Of a DNA stretch of 64,000 nt, positions 10,180-21,779 are shown piece by piece. Both the position numbers and the translations under genes were made by a program. This DNA is from Apricaphanius iberus (Eukaryota; Chordata; Actinopteri; Cyprinodontiformes; Aphaniidae). The notes under the pieces were generated by a model. That model searched no databases and was not told where the DNA came from. It saw only the letters and a list, made by a program, of their open reading frames with translations. Location: NCBI GenBank assembly GCA_028564705.1, contig JAPXFQ010002128.1:930001-994000 (forward strand). The letters run 5' to 3'. The first letter of the stretch is position 1, and each line of letters starts with the position of its first letter.

Positions 10180-11550
10180 ACTGCTCATCACCTGCCCAAT
10201 ACAATCCCTACAGTGAAACAGGTTGGTTTGGGAGCATCATGCTGTGGGGGTGCTTTTCAGCTGCAGCGACATGACGATTGGTTGTAACGGAAGGATAGAT
10301 GAATGCTGCCATGTACAGAGATATCCTGAAAGAAAACTTCTTTCAGAGTGCTCAGGACCTCAGAATAGTTCAAAGGTTCACCTTCAGGGAAATGATTCTA
10401 AGCACACAGCTAAAATCAAAAAGAAGTGGCTTTGGAAAAACTCTGTGACCGTTCTTGACATAAACCCAATTGAGCATCTCTAGAGAGAACAGAGAATGGC
10501 TGCCCACCAACATTAACCGTTCAACCTGAGCAAAACTCGTTTTTGCTATGTGGGGAAACAACTTGAAGAAAGTTGTCTGTCGGCTGGAAAGAAATGACCC
10601 CTGATTTGGCTGGAAGGGAGACCACTCGGCGGATTCTAAGGCAAAGAGGGAAAATGTGTGATTTTTGCCTTTGAGTTTCTTATCAACTGGAATTTGGCTT
10701 AGACCAAACATTCTCCCTTGGATGTGGATCTAGAAGGATGCTCCACCCCTCTTCAACTATGAGCTGGCTCCGCTTTCCAAGGATGCAAATTACATCATAG
10801 GCTAACAGACTTTGGGATTGAGCTGTTTAGAGTTCATGGGCTACTAACTACTGATGCACACACTCCCTTGTTATCAGTTCTGGCTGTTCCCCGTGAGCTC
10901 CCTTCCACCTCAGTGCAAACTGAGGATCCCCCTGCCTACCTGGTCCTTCCCAACCGGGTCTTACTCCAAATGTCTGAGTATGTGCTTAAATGTTTTAGAG
11001 GTGTGTGTTTTTTTTTATTTGGTCTTGCTTCCTAATAAGGAATCAAGAGAAAAGATGAGCGCTTTTTTCACCCCTCCATCCCCCAACCTACCTGATGTAA
11101 TCTTTTTTAAATCTGTTTGCAATGTGGTGCGGCACTTGAAGCCGGCTGAAATACCACGGTACGCCTGTATCTGTATGTGTAATTATTGTTTGCCTGTCTA
11201 CTCTTGATCGGGCTCTACTGAAACTAATTTCCCCTCGTAGGATAAATAAAGAATTATTGTACTCTAACCTAATGGAACTGGAAATGATTTGCAAGGAGGA
11301 ATGGCAGAGGAGGCCCAAATCCAGGTGTGAAAAACTTATTGCATCTTTAGACGACTCATGGCTGTACTATAGCTCAAAATGTGCTTCTACTCAATACTGA
11401 GCAAAGGGTCTGAATACTTATGACCAGGTGATATTTAATTTCTTCTTTATTAAATTCTAAGTGTAGCTTAATGAGAAATAAATGCCAAATGGCTGCAGTG
11501 AGATGAGTGAAAACATTAAAGGGATCTAAATACTTTCCATACACACTGTA
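10180..11550 (+). pseudogene. Tc1-like transposon remnant, interrupted
   Basis: Decayed Tc1-family transposase on the plus strand. About 10200-10500 translates in patches to family motifs, including a region like SIMLWGCFS near 10235 and a trace of NPIEHL near 10466-10483 just before a stop. A Tc1-type 3' end follows at about 11260-11548, finishing in TACTTTCCATACACACTG with a TA at 11549-11550. The two parts are separated by about 500 bases of foreign sequence (about 10770-11260). No matching left terminus was found, so the element is 5' truncated or too diverged. Confidence 0.65.
10770..11260 (+). mobile_element. Probable non-LTR retroelement 3' fragment inserted in Tc1 remnant
   Basis: Sequence unlike Tc1 that interrupts the remnant and ends with CTAATTTCCCCTCGTAGGAT then AATAAAGAATTATTG, a form seen at the 3' ends of several fish non-LTR retrotransposons (pyrimidine-rich block followed by AATAAA). 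It has no coding region of note. The left boundary is approximate and the family is not determined. Confidence 0.4.
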
Positions 11551-12635
11551 TGTTTATCATTTAAAAAAAATATATTGAAGGGATTTTTTGAGCCCATCGG
11601 TAATCTTGACGGAAAGCATCCCTCTGCGTTTCTTACTGATGAGCCATGCAACTCGCCTGCAACACGGATGATCACAAAATAATCAACTTTAATAGTTTTC
11701 CTCTCAGAATTTACAAACTATATTGCTTTACTCATCAAGTCAAGATGATAGTCTACCAAATGGCTTAAACATTTTTTTTTTGTAATTTCATTTTCACTTA
11801 TTCAGATTATAATCATCAGCACCACTCAATTACAAAGACTAAAATGAAAGGGAACAGAAAGAAAAAGGACTTATGTAATCTGCTCCTTTAAACAAAAATC
11901 TAATTTATTTAATTTCAATTCAGTTCATTTATAAAGCGCCGTTTCACAACAGATGTCATCTCAAGGCACTTTACAAGAAGAGTTATTACAATACAAGGTT
12001 TAATGTAGAAATTAGAGAACCACAGAAGATTGCGTTGTGTAATTCTCAGCAATCCCTCACACTGAGCAAGCATTCAAATAAAACAATTGTGAACTAACTT
12101 GGAACAATTAGAATTCTGGCTAGAAGTTTGGCTAACTGTTTCAGAGAAAGAATTCAGACAAGAAAAATTTCCCCATCCCTTCTTTCTTTTCTCATTTAGA
12201 AATGAGATAACATAGAACTATACAAGTTCAGCATTTCATATTGAATAAGCGTTTTAAAAGTAAATGTTGCATTCTTGATTTCTGTACTCTATTTATTCCA
12301 TTTTTATTTACCTGATATAGCGAGACATCTCTCAAACTTTCTACGTCCTTTCTTTTGATGATTCATTATCATAATGCATTATCATTGGTGACTGATCATA
12401 ATCATTTATAAAAGAAACAGTTAATCAATAACTGGTATTTTTTAAATCCATCCACTCAAATGATTACTTTAACCCATATTTATATTGACAGCTCAAAAAT
12501 AAATTCATCACTAAAATAAGACATCCTAGATCTGTTTAAATGAAGTATTCTTATTAAATATTTTGTTCTTTACATAGTTTAATCTGCTGACAACAGTATA
12601 CAAAATTATTAATGTAAATCACATTTATCAACCCA
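11551..12635. other. Unassigned AT-rich stretch with a dispersed repeat
   Basis: Includes a dispersed repeat block at about 11915-12000 (see separate entry). The remainder holds no recognisable gene. Confidence 0.35.
11915..12000 (-). repeat. Dispersed repeat, 3' end copy 1
   Basis: Contains AATTCAGTTCATTTATAAAG and GTCATCTCAAGGCACTTTAC. The same block recurs at about 13320-13390 and 52168-52260. These look like antisense 3' ends of one retroposon family; the GCACTTTA box is typical of such fish repeats. Confidence 0.55.
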
Positions 12636-13096
12636 TGGAGGTCTGTATTTGGAATCACACTCAAAATTAAACTGTGAAAACACACTACATGCTGATCCAA
12701 CTTTGATTTAATGTTCTTAAAACAAGTCAAAATGAGGCTCAGTATTGTGTGTCGCCTCCACTTGCCTGTAGGACCTCTCTACAACGCCTGGGCATGCTCC
12801 TGATGAGGTGGTGGATGGTCTCCTGAGGGATCTCCTCCCAGACCTTGACTAAAGCCTCCACCAACTCCTGAACAGTCTGTGGTGCAGTTTTATGTTGGTG
12901 GATGGAGCGAGACATGATGCCCCCAGATATGCTCAGTCGGATTCAGGTCTGGTGCTAGTGTCACAACATTGTTAAAAATCCCTAAAAGCAACAGCTTTCT
13001 TCCAAGTGTCCAGCTGTGCTGTTTAGTCAACGAGGTGAAGATTAAGGTGCTCCAAAATCCAAAATTTTGTGTAGCCATTAACACCTGTCGCTTCAT
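12636..13096 (-). pseudogene. Tc1-like transposase C-terminal remnant
   Basis: On the minus strand, a frame contains APDLNPTEHIWG, the family's third catalytic region (D34E type; the Glu is in EHIW), at about 12925-12960. Continuing downstream (lower coordinates) with a frameshift, the product reads on through VWEEIPQETIHHLIRSMPRR to a stop near 12745. This is the C-terminal quarter of a Tc1-like transposase. The end near 12640 (GGAGGTCTGTATTTGGAATC) is probably the element's 3' terminus. The N-terminal part is missing. Confidence 0.75.
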
Positions 13097-14490
13097 AAAT
13101 ACTTTTCCTTATTGTTAAAGTAAGATACAAAGTAACTGCTAAGATAGTTTAAGCACAGATTATTAGACAGAAACAAAAATTAATGATGAAAGCCGTGAAA
13201 CTTAACTTTAAGACCATGTTTAGGTCAAAAGTTTCCCTTGTGGCTCTTCATCCACCTTTGAGCTCCCCGGTTAGGAGCCAATCCAGAAAGAAACGTAATG
13301 GATAAACAAATAGCTATTTACTTCAATTCAGTTCATATACGTAATGGTTATTCACAACAAATTTAATCTCTAGGCACATTATAACATTCTAAAAGTCCTC
13401 TGAAAAGAGTCAAATTTTAAAGAGAGGTCCGGGAAGTCATAAGAATTATATTTGAATTCTAGGAATAAAGTTAGAAACTTATACCAGATGCAGTAGTGAT
13501 GCAATGTTCTGTATTGTTGGAGAGCTAAAGGAACAGCACCAGCTCCTTTTGTTCCTGGATTATCTCCAAGATCTCATCAACACCTAAAAACAGAACGAAA
13601 AATAATTAATGATGCATTTTGTAAAGAAAAAAATTCCCCTCATTAATAAATACAAGAAAAGAAAAACCATAAACTGTAGTAATCCTACAATGTTAGCTCA
13701 TTGGTATTTAAATATTTGTCTTTTTAATTTAAATTTTAATATATTAATATAAAAAATTACTGATTTTTATATTTGACCAAAAATGTATTTTATGTTTTTA
13801 TTTAATTTAATCTGTTTTTATTCCAAAACATAAATTTTACAAAGTCAGCCTTTAATTCAAAATTATGTTTGTCCAGAGGCTTAGTTATTCCAAAAAGGAC
13901 AATTTTCAGACGAATTACTTTATCTGTCAGTCAGAGTCTGAAGGTTGAACCTTAATGCTCATCAGAAGGTACTTAAACAATTATCAGCCCATTGTGTCTT
14001 ATGAATGCTCCATGGCGGAGTGGTTTTGTGGGATTATTGCAGCATTCATGTCGGCATGCTTGACAGTAATAAAGGTTGATGTCATGATGATGTGATAAAT
14101 ATGGGCTGAGCCCTGTTCAGCATCAGTATGAAAATGCAAGTAAACATGGGGAGTTTCTTCAGGACCAATTCCGTCGGGCCCCAAGTGCAGGAGCAGCTGC
14201 CGGTGGACTCTAATCTCCAAGCTGACATCTTCCATGTTCGGCCTGGCCTCCGGCGGAGCTGGGCCTGATCTAGCGGGGGACTGGGGAGCTAAAGACCCAG
14301 TCGAGCACCGGCATTTCGATCCATGGACACTGGCCCCTCACCTTCTCAGAGAACCTGGCCTGCCCGCCAGATTGGATCGAATCCGATCGTCATAATCAAT
14401 TCCAACTCTTAAGAATCTTAATCTAATTTATTCTAGAAATTTGAATCAATACCTAGCTCTAATTGATGGACAGCAAATTGGATCCTCCGG
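13097..14490. other. Unassigned; dispersed repeat copy inside
   Basis: Holds the second copy of the 11915-type repeat (about 13320-13390, AATTCAGTTCATATACG). A more GC-rich block at 14150-14390 is unlike its surroundings and may be retroelement-derived, but nothing identifies it. Confidence 0.35.
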
Positions 14491-14499
14491 TTCTGTGCA

Positions 14500-14790
14500 G
14501 GTGAAATATTCCTTCAGGATAGGTCACCAGTCCATCACAGGGCCACATAGAGACAGACAGGACAAAAAAACATGCACGCACAAACCCACACCTAAAGAGT
14601 GATCAATTAACCTGACAGTCATGTTTTTGGACTGTGGGAGGAAGCTGGAGTACCCGGAGGGAACCCACACATGCACGGGGAGAACATGCAAACTCCATGC
14701 AGAAAGGCCCTGTGCTGGGATACAAACCCACAACCTTCTTGCTGCAAGGGCAACAGTGCTCAGCACTGCGCCACCGTGCAGCAATAGCGT
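14500..14790 (-). mobile_element. tRNA-derived SINE, antisense
   Basis: Read on the minus strand the block starts with a tRNA-like head, CGGTGGCGCAGTGCTGAGCA (A-box region), and a diverged B box near 14725-14735, then runs into a body with GAGTTTGCATGTTCTCCCCG and CCTCCCACAGTCCAAAAAC. This is a widespread SINE of ray-finned fish. Another copy lacking the head lies at about 60265-60440 in plus orientation. Pol III activity of this copy is unlikely given B-box decay. Confidence 0.7.
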
Positions 14791-14839
14791 GCTGCAAGAG
14801 ACCGTGCATATTTAGTTCAACAAGCCAACCACATTCATA

Positions 14840-15395
14840 AAGTGAAAGGGTTTTAGCCCCAGGGTTCAGTTTTAGGCCCAGTACTTTTTAACCTTTATAT
14901 GGTCACTCTTGGCAGTCTCATCAGAAGACATGAGGTTAACTTTCACAGTTATGCTGACGATACACAGTTGTACATCTCCATGTCTCCTGATGACACATGG
15001 CCAATGGATGCACTTTTTAACTGCATTTTAGATATCGAATCCTGGATGGCAGAAAACTTTCTCCAGCTCAACCAGGACAAAACTGAGGTTTTAATTATCG
15101 GTCCTGAGGCTCAGAGAGAGAGAAACTTTTACCAAAACTAAAATTACTGTCTTTTAATCCAACGTTACATGTGAAGAATCTGGGCGTGATTTTTGACTCT
15201 GAGCTGACTTTTATCCCCCACGTTAAAAATATCACTAAAATAGGTATTTATCACCTAAACAACATAGCCAGAGTCCGCCCCATTCTCTCTCGGGCCAATA
15301 CGGAGATGCTAATGCATGCTTTTATCACCAGTAGAATTGATTATTGTAATGCCCTGCTTACTGGTCTTCCCAAAAGCCTGGGTGGAGCAAATTAG
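14840..15395 (+). pseudogene. L2-like LINE reverse transcriptase fragment
   Basis: The plus-strand translation includes SVLGPVLFNLYMVTLGSLI followed by FHSYADDTQLYIS, the YADD catalytic box of non-LTR reverse transcriptases, at about 14938-14977. A later frame (15171-15395) continues with LGVIFDSELTF and SRIDYCNALLTGLP, typical of the downstream region in the L2 clade. A frameshift or stop lies near 15141-15170. The fragment is truncated at both ends. Confidence 0.85.
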
Positions 15396-16235
15396 GATTC
15401 TTTAATTTCTTGTATTTTTATGCATGCATGTCCTAACGTTCATGAATCAGATCTGTTTGAAATGTACTGTTTTCTTTTAATGAGTAAGCTGAGTTTTTTT
15501 GTACGTTTGTGATGAATTTATTGGTTTCTTTATTAGTAGAGAGGCAGTGTTTGATTGTGTATTTTTGACTTGGTTGGGAGTCATGAACCGGTGCGCTCCC
15601 AAGCAACCCGCAGAGCCGAACATATCTTACTGTTGTATTAAAATCTGTAGCCATTTTAAGTCAGAGCTCTTTGTTAACCAAAGCTAGTTCAGTGATAAGT
15701 GCCACGCGGTCTCTTTGTTTCAGAGCGACCACGAGATAAATTACCACCCCCCCGTTCGGCGGGGGGGGTCCTGGGCATGCACGCGTGCTACGACGTACGG
15801 ACGTACAGGAAGGCCCCCCCCCCCCCCGAGTGACGTGGCTGTGACATCTTCCGGCCAGTGGCCATTTTCGTAGTTTTGTTTATGTAGCAAATAGCTGTAG
15901 CCACCTAGCTAAGCAATTAGCCAAACCGAGTAGTTGGTGTTTTGTTTGGTAATTAGTTAATAAATTGGTTCAACTGTATCAAACTTTAGTTTATTTTATT
16001 TTGAGTGTTTTTTTGAATCATTGGAAAAATACTTACCCTTCAGATCAAAAGGTCTTTGGTAGATCATTGATAATTTACAAATTGCTATTTGACAGTTAAT
16101 TTTGATATAACATCTTGTTTCCAGGTTAAACTGGATGGTGCCCCGTTTTAAATGATTTGAAGGAATAATTCATTTATTATTAATTTAATACTCCTAATAT
16201 AACCAGATTGACCATAACTCTTATTTTACTTGGTA
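15396..16235. promoter_or_regulatory. GC-rich hairpin and promoter-like motifs in unassigned sequence
   Basis: At about 15747-15769 a strong hairpin can form: ACCCCCCCG, loop TTCGG, CGGGGGGGT. A second C14 run follows at about 15815-15828. Just downstream, ATCTTCCGGCC (ETS-type site) and GTGGCCATTTTCG (YY1-type site) lie near 15847-15872, with a CRE-like TGACGTGG at 15831-15838. These resemble a TATA-less promoter, but LTR or LINE 5' sequence could look the same. No transcript evidence is visible. Confidence 0.3.
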
Positions 16236-16239
16236 ATGT

Positions 16240-16355
16240 TACACATCAGTATGCCCCTGGGACGGAGCATGAGTGTGTGAGTGCACATGGGTGAATGTGG
16301 CTTATGTATTAAGCACTTTAAGTGGTCAGTAGGACTAGAAAAGCCCCAAGTTAAG
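16240..16355 (+). mobile_element. SINE 3' part
   Basis: AAGCACTTTAAGTGGTCAGT followed by AGGACTAGAAAAGC matches the 3' part of the SINE at 45871-46125 in the same orientation. The tRNA-like head is absent, so this copy is 5' truncated. Confidence 0.65.
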
Positions 16356-16419
16356 TTCATTTACCATCTCCACCACATGGGCATATTTTATTGGTCAAAC
16401 ACCTTTGCATATCTCTATT

Positions 16420-16485
16420 ACACTTCTAAGCATCTTGAAGAAACCAATTGTTTAAAGTGTGCTATACAAGTAAAATTGCTTAGCT
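16420..16485 (+). repeat. L2-type 3' terminal fragment
   Basis: AAAGTGTGCTATACAAGTAA with AATTGCTTA is the terminal sequence shared by the L2-like copies ending near 28130 and 30415 and, in antisense, starting at 17545. Confidence 0.55.
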
Positions 16486-17544
16486 TTACTGTCCATCAGC
16501 CTGCAGAGCTGCAGTTTACCTACTGCACTTATGTGGTAAATATTTAATTACCATATGGACTCGCCGCTTGAATTTTCATGTTTGTTAAAGATTTCCAGGC
16601 AAGACAATTTTTCTAAAGCGATAATTGTTGGGACTACAGAAGGATGCTATAATTTGGCTATGAATATTTATGAAGAATTGCTTATGGCAATCAATAAGAT
16701 TCATAATTTTATGGAAAATGATTAAATACAGGTCACCACCTGATGTTCAGGAACTATGTTAATAGCCAAATATTTCAGTCTTAGTTATTGTTTATGAGTA
16801 CCTGCCTGACTAAGGCTTAAGTAATTAAAGGTGAACTCTAGACGTTCATTGAACCGCAAATTACTACGTATGTATAAGGAATTATGGACAAGCACCTTTC
16901 CAAAAATATTTTATTTACAAAACAATATTAAAAGGTCAAGCATTTAAATCAACAAAGCTAGTAACACACATTACTAATTAAAAGCAATGAATAAACCAAC
17001 TACAACTAAACCAACTAAATAAAGTAATGGAAAGCATAAATCCTGATGTTACAGTTCAGTATGACTCTGGATGTTTAAAGTCAATAGCTTATTGAAATGT
17101 TTAGCAAGGAAACTAAATTAGTTTATCAATTGAGATGAAGTAAATGGCACAATTGGTTTATGTTTAAACCAATAAAACAATGCAGTGAAAAAAAACATAA
17201 TTGGGAATAGATAATGTTTTGTTTAAAAATTTGCTGGGTTAGGGATCAATCCCTTTTAGAAAATTGATTCTATTTATGGATTGATGACAGCAGTGATCAA
17301 TGTACTTTTAGTATTTTGATGCACTAAGGCAGCAGTTTCAATCCCGGCTAACAAGGTACATTCTCTGTGTTCAAACAATATTTTAAAACAGATCTCCATT
17401 TTGAATACAGTCAACAGCAATCTTTGTTTATGAAATGCATGCCTAAAAGCAAGATGTGTGTTCGCTCTGGTATGTGACCTACAGGTAACCCACCTGGCAT
17501 TGCTTAGAGCCACTCTGATTGATTTATCACATGTCGTATTGAGT
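16486..17544. other. Unassigned AT-rich stretch
   Basis: No gene, RNA gene or element boundary recognised. Confidence 0.4.
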
Positions 17545-18085
17545 AACTCAAGGCAAAGCAATTTTATTTGTATAGCACAGTTTCAACACAAGGCAATTCA
17601 AGGTGCTTTACATGATTACAGAAATTTGAAAATTAAAACATAACCACTAAGAGAAAGCGTAAACAAACAAAAGAAACAATAGCATTTGATTAAAAATAAT
17701 TTAGGATAAAAAGATTTAATAATAGTATTGGCAATAATAGTATTAGTTACTCATACGCAAGTCTAAATAGATACTTTTTTATTTTAGATTTAATAGAGTT
17801 CAGCATCTCTACGTTTTGCATTCGTCCAGCAGTTTGTTTCAGATGTGAGGAGCATAGAAACTGAAATCTGCTTCCCCACCTTTGGTTCTGGTTCTAGGGA
17901 CGATCAGTAGACAAGAGCTGGAGGAACTGAGTGATCTGGAAGGTTTGTATCGTGGCAACAGAGCTTATACTCTGTACTCTGGTGCTAACCCATTCAATGA
18001 TTTATAGGCTAATAAAAGCACTTTGAACTCAGATTGCAGGATTTAAAATGACTGTCGGAAAACCTTTGAAAATACTGGTTAAACC
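17545..18085 (-). pseudogene. L2-like LINE 3' end, antisense
   Basis: On the minus strand the sequence reads through YKSLNGLAPEY and a RPLR-like segment to RTRTKGGEADFSFYAP, the C-terminal end of an L2-clade reverse-transcriptase protein, with several stops. It finishes in the shared 3' terminus (GTGCTATACAAATAAAATTG) at 17545-17580. It is 5' truncated at about 18085. Confidence 0.8.
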
Positions 18086-20110
18086 TCCAGGCCGAATGGC
18101 CTGTTTTCACCGAAACAATAGCAACTGAAATCTGTTACCCAAGGTAACAAATCACAGTGAAAAACAACACTTAAATCTTATTTATCCTAAACAAATCACG
18201 CCTCTGCCAAGACAGACCTTATTGAATGGTTAAAGTTCTCCAAGTTTCTCCGTGGTTGACAGGGAAAAGCTCAAACCAGCAACTAACAAACAGTTGCTAT
18301 CCACTAGTTAGCAGCAAGGGTCTTGGGTTCCATGGCTGGTGGTGCAGATAGAAGCCTTTTGCCGGGATGTCTGCTTCATCCTTTCTGGTTTAGCGATCAG
18401 CTCCAACCTTCAATCAGTGAAACAGTACATTTTTGCAGCTTTTCCAGCACGGCATTCACCTCGTATCGGCTCAGTTGTAGTGAGTGAGTGAGGCTTCTGA
18501 ATAGTTCAGGTCCTGCAGGAGTTATTGGTTCTCTTCTCACGACAGCGTCCGAGATTCAGGAAGCTTCTGCACAGCTCAGGGCAGAACCAAAGGGTTTGTT
18601 TCATCAGTGGTTTGAGATTCACCTGATCAATCAGCAGTGTCTCCTATGGAGTCCTTTCCCTTGCCAGTGAAGGGTCTGGATGCAGCAGTTTCTCAAAGTT
18701 TGCCATTTTCCATCTCACTGAAATAGCGAGCCAGCTTGTCTGATCGGATTTGCGTCGCAGTCTGAACAGAAGAGTAAGATTCTCATGCAGAGCAGAAACG
18801 TTTGTTGCAGCCAAAACTCTGAACTCCATTTCCTGTTGTCACTAGGTTCTCTTTTCCTCAGTGGGCGCTAGGATGTAGATTAGCACCACCCAATGGCTGT
18901 GTGTGAATCAATATTATATTCCAGCTTAACTTTCACTCACATTATGAATGTAACATCTTACAATGAATTATTTACCTTTTATTTCACTGAAAAAGTAGCA
19001 ATAAAAAAGCAATAATAAAAATTGCAATTGATTATTTGGTATAATATTTAACAACAAATCCAACTTTGGCCTTTTGTATGGCTCTTTTCTGTGTGTTATA
19101 AAACACACTGGGTCCCCCAGCATTCTCCAGTTGACACAGCAGAAATGGTCTCTTCATTCTACCTTAGAAGTGTGCAAGTCCTTTTTATGCATATAGCATC
19201 GATGCTAAGTAGCTTCGGAGGGAACTACCTCAGCTTCTGTTTCCTTTTCCAATAGTTTCATTGTCTTTTTTCACCTGTTTAAAACATATAGGTTATAACT
19301 TATGGCTTTAAACCACTTCGACGTTGTGGTCCTCAAAAAGGCAATATATGGATTTCAGCTTCCTCTGTTTCTCTCAGTATACTTCTGTGTGTGCACATAG
19401 CTCCATAGACTGTAGCGCACAAGATAAGCAATTTCAACTCCTCACGGGGCGGGGCGAGTGCGTCAGAGAGAGAGGGCATCTCTGTGAGACCATGCCTGTG
19501 ACAGACAATGGAAAAGATGCTCGACTTTAAACTCACTTATTTTTTGTCAAGCCAACGCTCTTTATTTTGCTGATGCAGCTTCATTCCTTTCCTTTAAGCA
19601 TGTACAATTTAAGTCAGCCCACAGAGAAGATTAATCTTAAAAGACAGACTCAGGGACATTTGGCCAGATTACACTCGTTTATACGATGCAACGACGCCTC
19701 ATCAATAAACAGAGTAGCAGCATTTGCACCATATCCATCTCTGTCTGCACTTCATAAATTTTTTTGAGGTAAGGACAGAGGGCTGCCATCTTGGAATCAT
19801 TTGATCGGAGAATACGTTTTGATTGGTCCCTTGAATATTTGGGCTCACCAGACTGCTCACATAGGGCGCACACCGCAAGTTTTTCACCTTGCAAGGCAAA
19901 AAATATCCAACCCTTTTGATTTTCACCTCAGCGCCTCATGAGCCAGAAGACTCACCTAAAATAAGGCACACACAGCGAGGTATCTGCTGAGCAAACTGCC
20001 TCAATTGATTGCTTGCTCAGCAGACTGAGTTTATGTGCGGCAGGCCTTAGACGTTTCCATTCTGTCACACACCTGACCTGAATAACTGGGTGATTAACAG
20101 GTGTGGCAAG
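18086..20110. other. Unassigned
   Basis: About 2 kb without recognisable gene or terminal repeat. Some blocks (18490-18850, 19780-19900) have a repeat-like texture but no matching partner within the window. Confidence 0.3.
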
Positions 20111-20124
20111 CCACACAAGGGGGG

Positions 20125-20200
20125 CCCAGGTGGGATTCAATCCCACAACTCCTGGGTAAGAGTCAAGAGCAGTAACCAGTCAGCCAAAAGGATATCCCTG
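20125..20200 (-). repeat. tRNA-like sequence (Lys-CTT-like SINE head or pseudogene)
   Basis: On the minus strand an A-box-like TGGCTGACTGGTTA (20173-20186) is followed by GACTCTTACCCAGGAG and a perfect T-arm, GTGGG-ATTGAAT-CCCAC (about 20130-20146). The order and spacing match a tRNA with a CTT anticodon. The acceptor stem does not pair and the B box departs from GGTTC, so this is a decayed tRNA-derived repeat and not a functional tRNA gene. Confidence 0.5.
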
Positions 20201-21137
20201 TAGCCAAGCAGCCAGGGCGCCACAGTCACATCTTATCACAAGTACATCCTCGTGCTCCGCGCAGGGTACCACCAATTTTGAATCCATTGACTTATTACCA
20301 ATATCACATGGACCCTGACAGCAGGGCGAGATGAGGCACCTGAATTTGAGAAAGAATGGTCCTGCACCAAATGCAAAAAAATGCTTTTATTAAAAATCAG
20401 GTTCATTCACAAAGTGGCAACAGACCTGGTTCCAGTTATCACAACTTTATTATTTAAAAACTATAAACATTAAGAAAAGCCCAAGCTGTATAGAAAATGA
20501 AGTATCCTGCAAAAAAACAAATTGCTTATTTAGAGCTTGATATTACTGGTGGTGGGACCAATCCAAGAGGAACGGAATTAAAATCTATCCCAGGAGACAC
20601 ACTAGGATCATACCAAAAACACGTGTAGGTAAAGCTAGTGCAAACACAAACAACCACACCACAGCCAGGGAAAGAAGGGGATCCACATGACAATAGGATG
20701 GATGGCACCACCACCTTAAGCTCACAGCAACTGCAAAAACGAAATGAATATTAGCAGGGTATAATAAAACAAAATCCTCAATTAGGATAAAAATACACAT
20801 TTAACAGGCATCAATAATAAAATATACAACCCAAACAACACCATTAGCCTGAATAACCAGTCTGTCCTCCCAAGTAAGTTGGCACAACTGGAGGTCAGAT
20901 AAATGTTGACTCAACCAAACCAACGGCATACTGAAAACGGGTTAATCTGAGGAGATGTGGAAGCGCAGAAACAAATGAGGAGACAAAGGACCCCAAAAGT
21001 CCATTAAACGGCATCTTCACTTCTTGCTTCAGATCTTGATCATAAGGGGTTTCTGTAACACATAACTCCGTGTGCGCTACACATTAATACATACGTACAG
21101 AACATTGATAATGTAAACAACAAAGACCCACACGCGT
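20201..21137. other. Unassigned
   Basis: No gene or element recognised. Confidence 0.4.
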
Positions 21138-21141
21138 TATG

Positions 21142-21765
21142 CCTAGGGATGTTCGATATTGGCTTTTTTAACAATATCCGATATTGCCTAACTCGTAATT
21201 CCGATACAGATATAAACTGATACAGATATGTGGGGACCCTCACTCATAAAAAACAAAAACTACTAAACCCTTTTAGGTAAGCACAATGCAATATCTTGTA
21301 TCATGGATACTTGAGCTTTAAAAATTTGGAACATGTAATAAGTACTAGAATTTTTGTTAGGCAACTGAAAACGGTGCCATTTTCATTTTGTCTTCAAAAG
21401 TAGCTGGAACATTTTCTCACACAGATTATACTGATAAAAGCCCACCACAGGACAAATTTCTAATTTAAAAAAAATTTAACCAACATTATACCTTTATAGC
21501 AGTGAGGGAAAGTAGAAATAACTGAAACAAGAATAAAAAATAAAAAAACAGCAAACATAAGCAGGGCCAATAATTGGCCTACCTTTTGATATATTGAAAG
21601 TTGTCTCAAACATATCTCAAAAACTAAACCTCAAATCGGTCATATTTTTACATTCTAAGAGAGAAAAGTAGCTGAAGAGTTTGATATATAATATGTGTAT
21701 GGTGTGAAAAGCTCATCTTATTAAAAGAATAAAAACCGATACCGATAATTTCCAAGGGGGATGGA
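21142..21765. mobile_element. hAT-like non-autonomous element, partial
   Basis: Starts with TAGGGATGTTCGATATTGGC, a form of the hAT-type terminus seen also at 35745, with repeated CGATATT and GATACAGATAT subterminal words. The other side has AACCGATACCGATAATTTCC near 21733-21752 but not a clean terminus. No 8-bp duplication could be placed. Confidence 0.45.
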
Positions 21766-21779
21766 AATGTGGTTAATGT

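Noticed and set aside
20125..20200. Possible tRNA-Lys(CTT) gene on the minus strand
   Set aside because: The T arm pairs, but the acceptor stem does not and the B box lacks the GGTTC core; better read as a tRNA-derived repeat or pseudogene.
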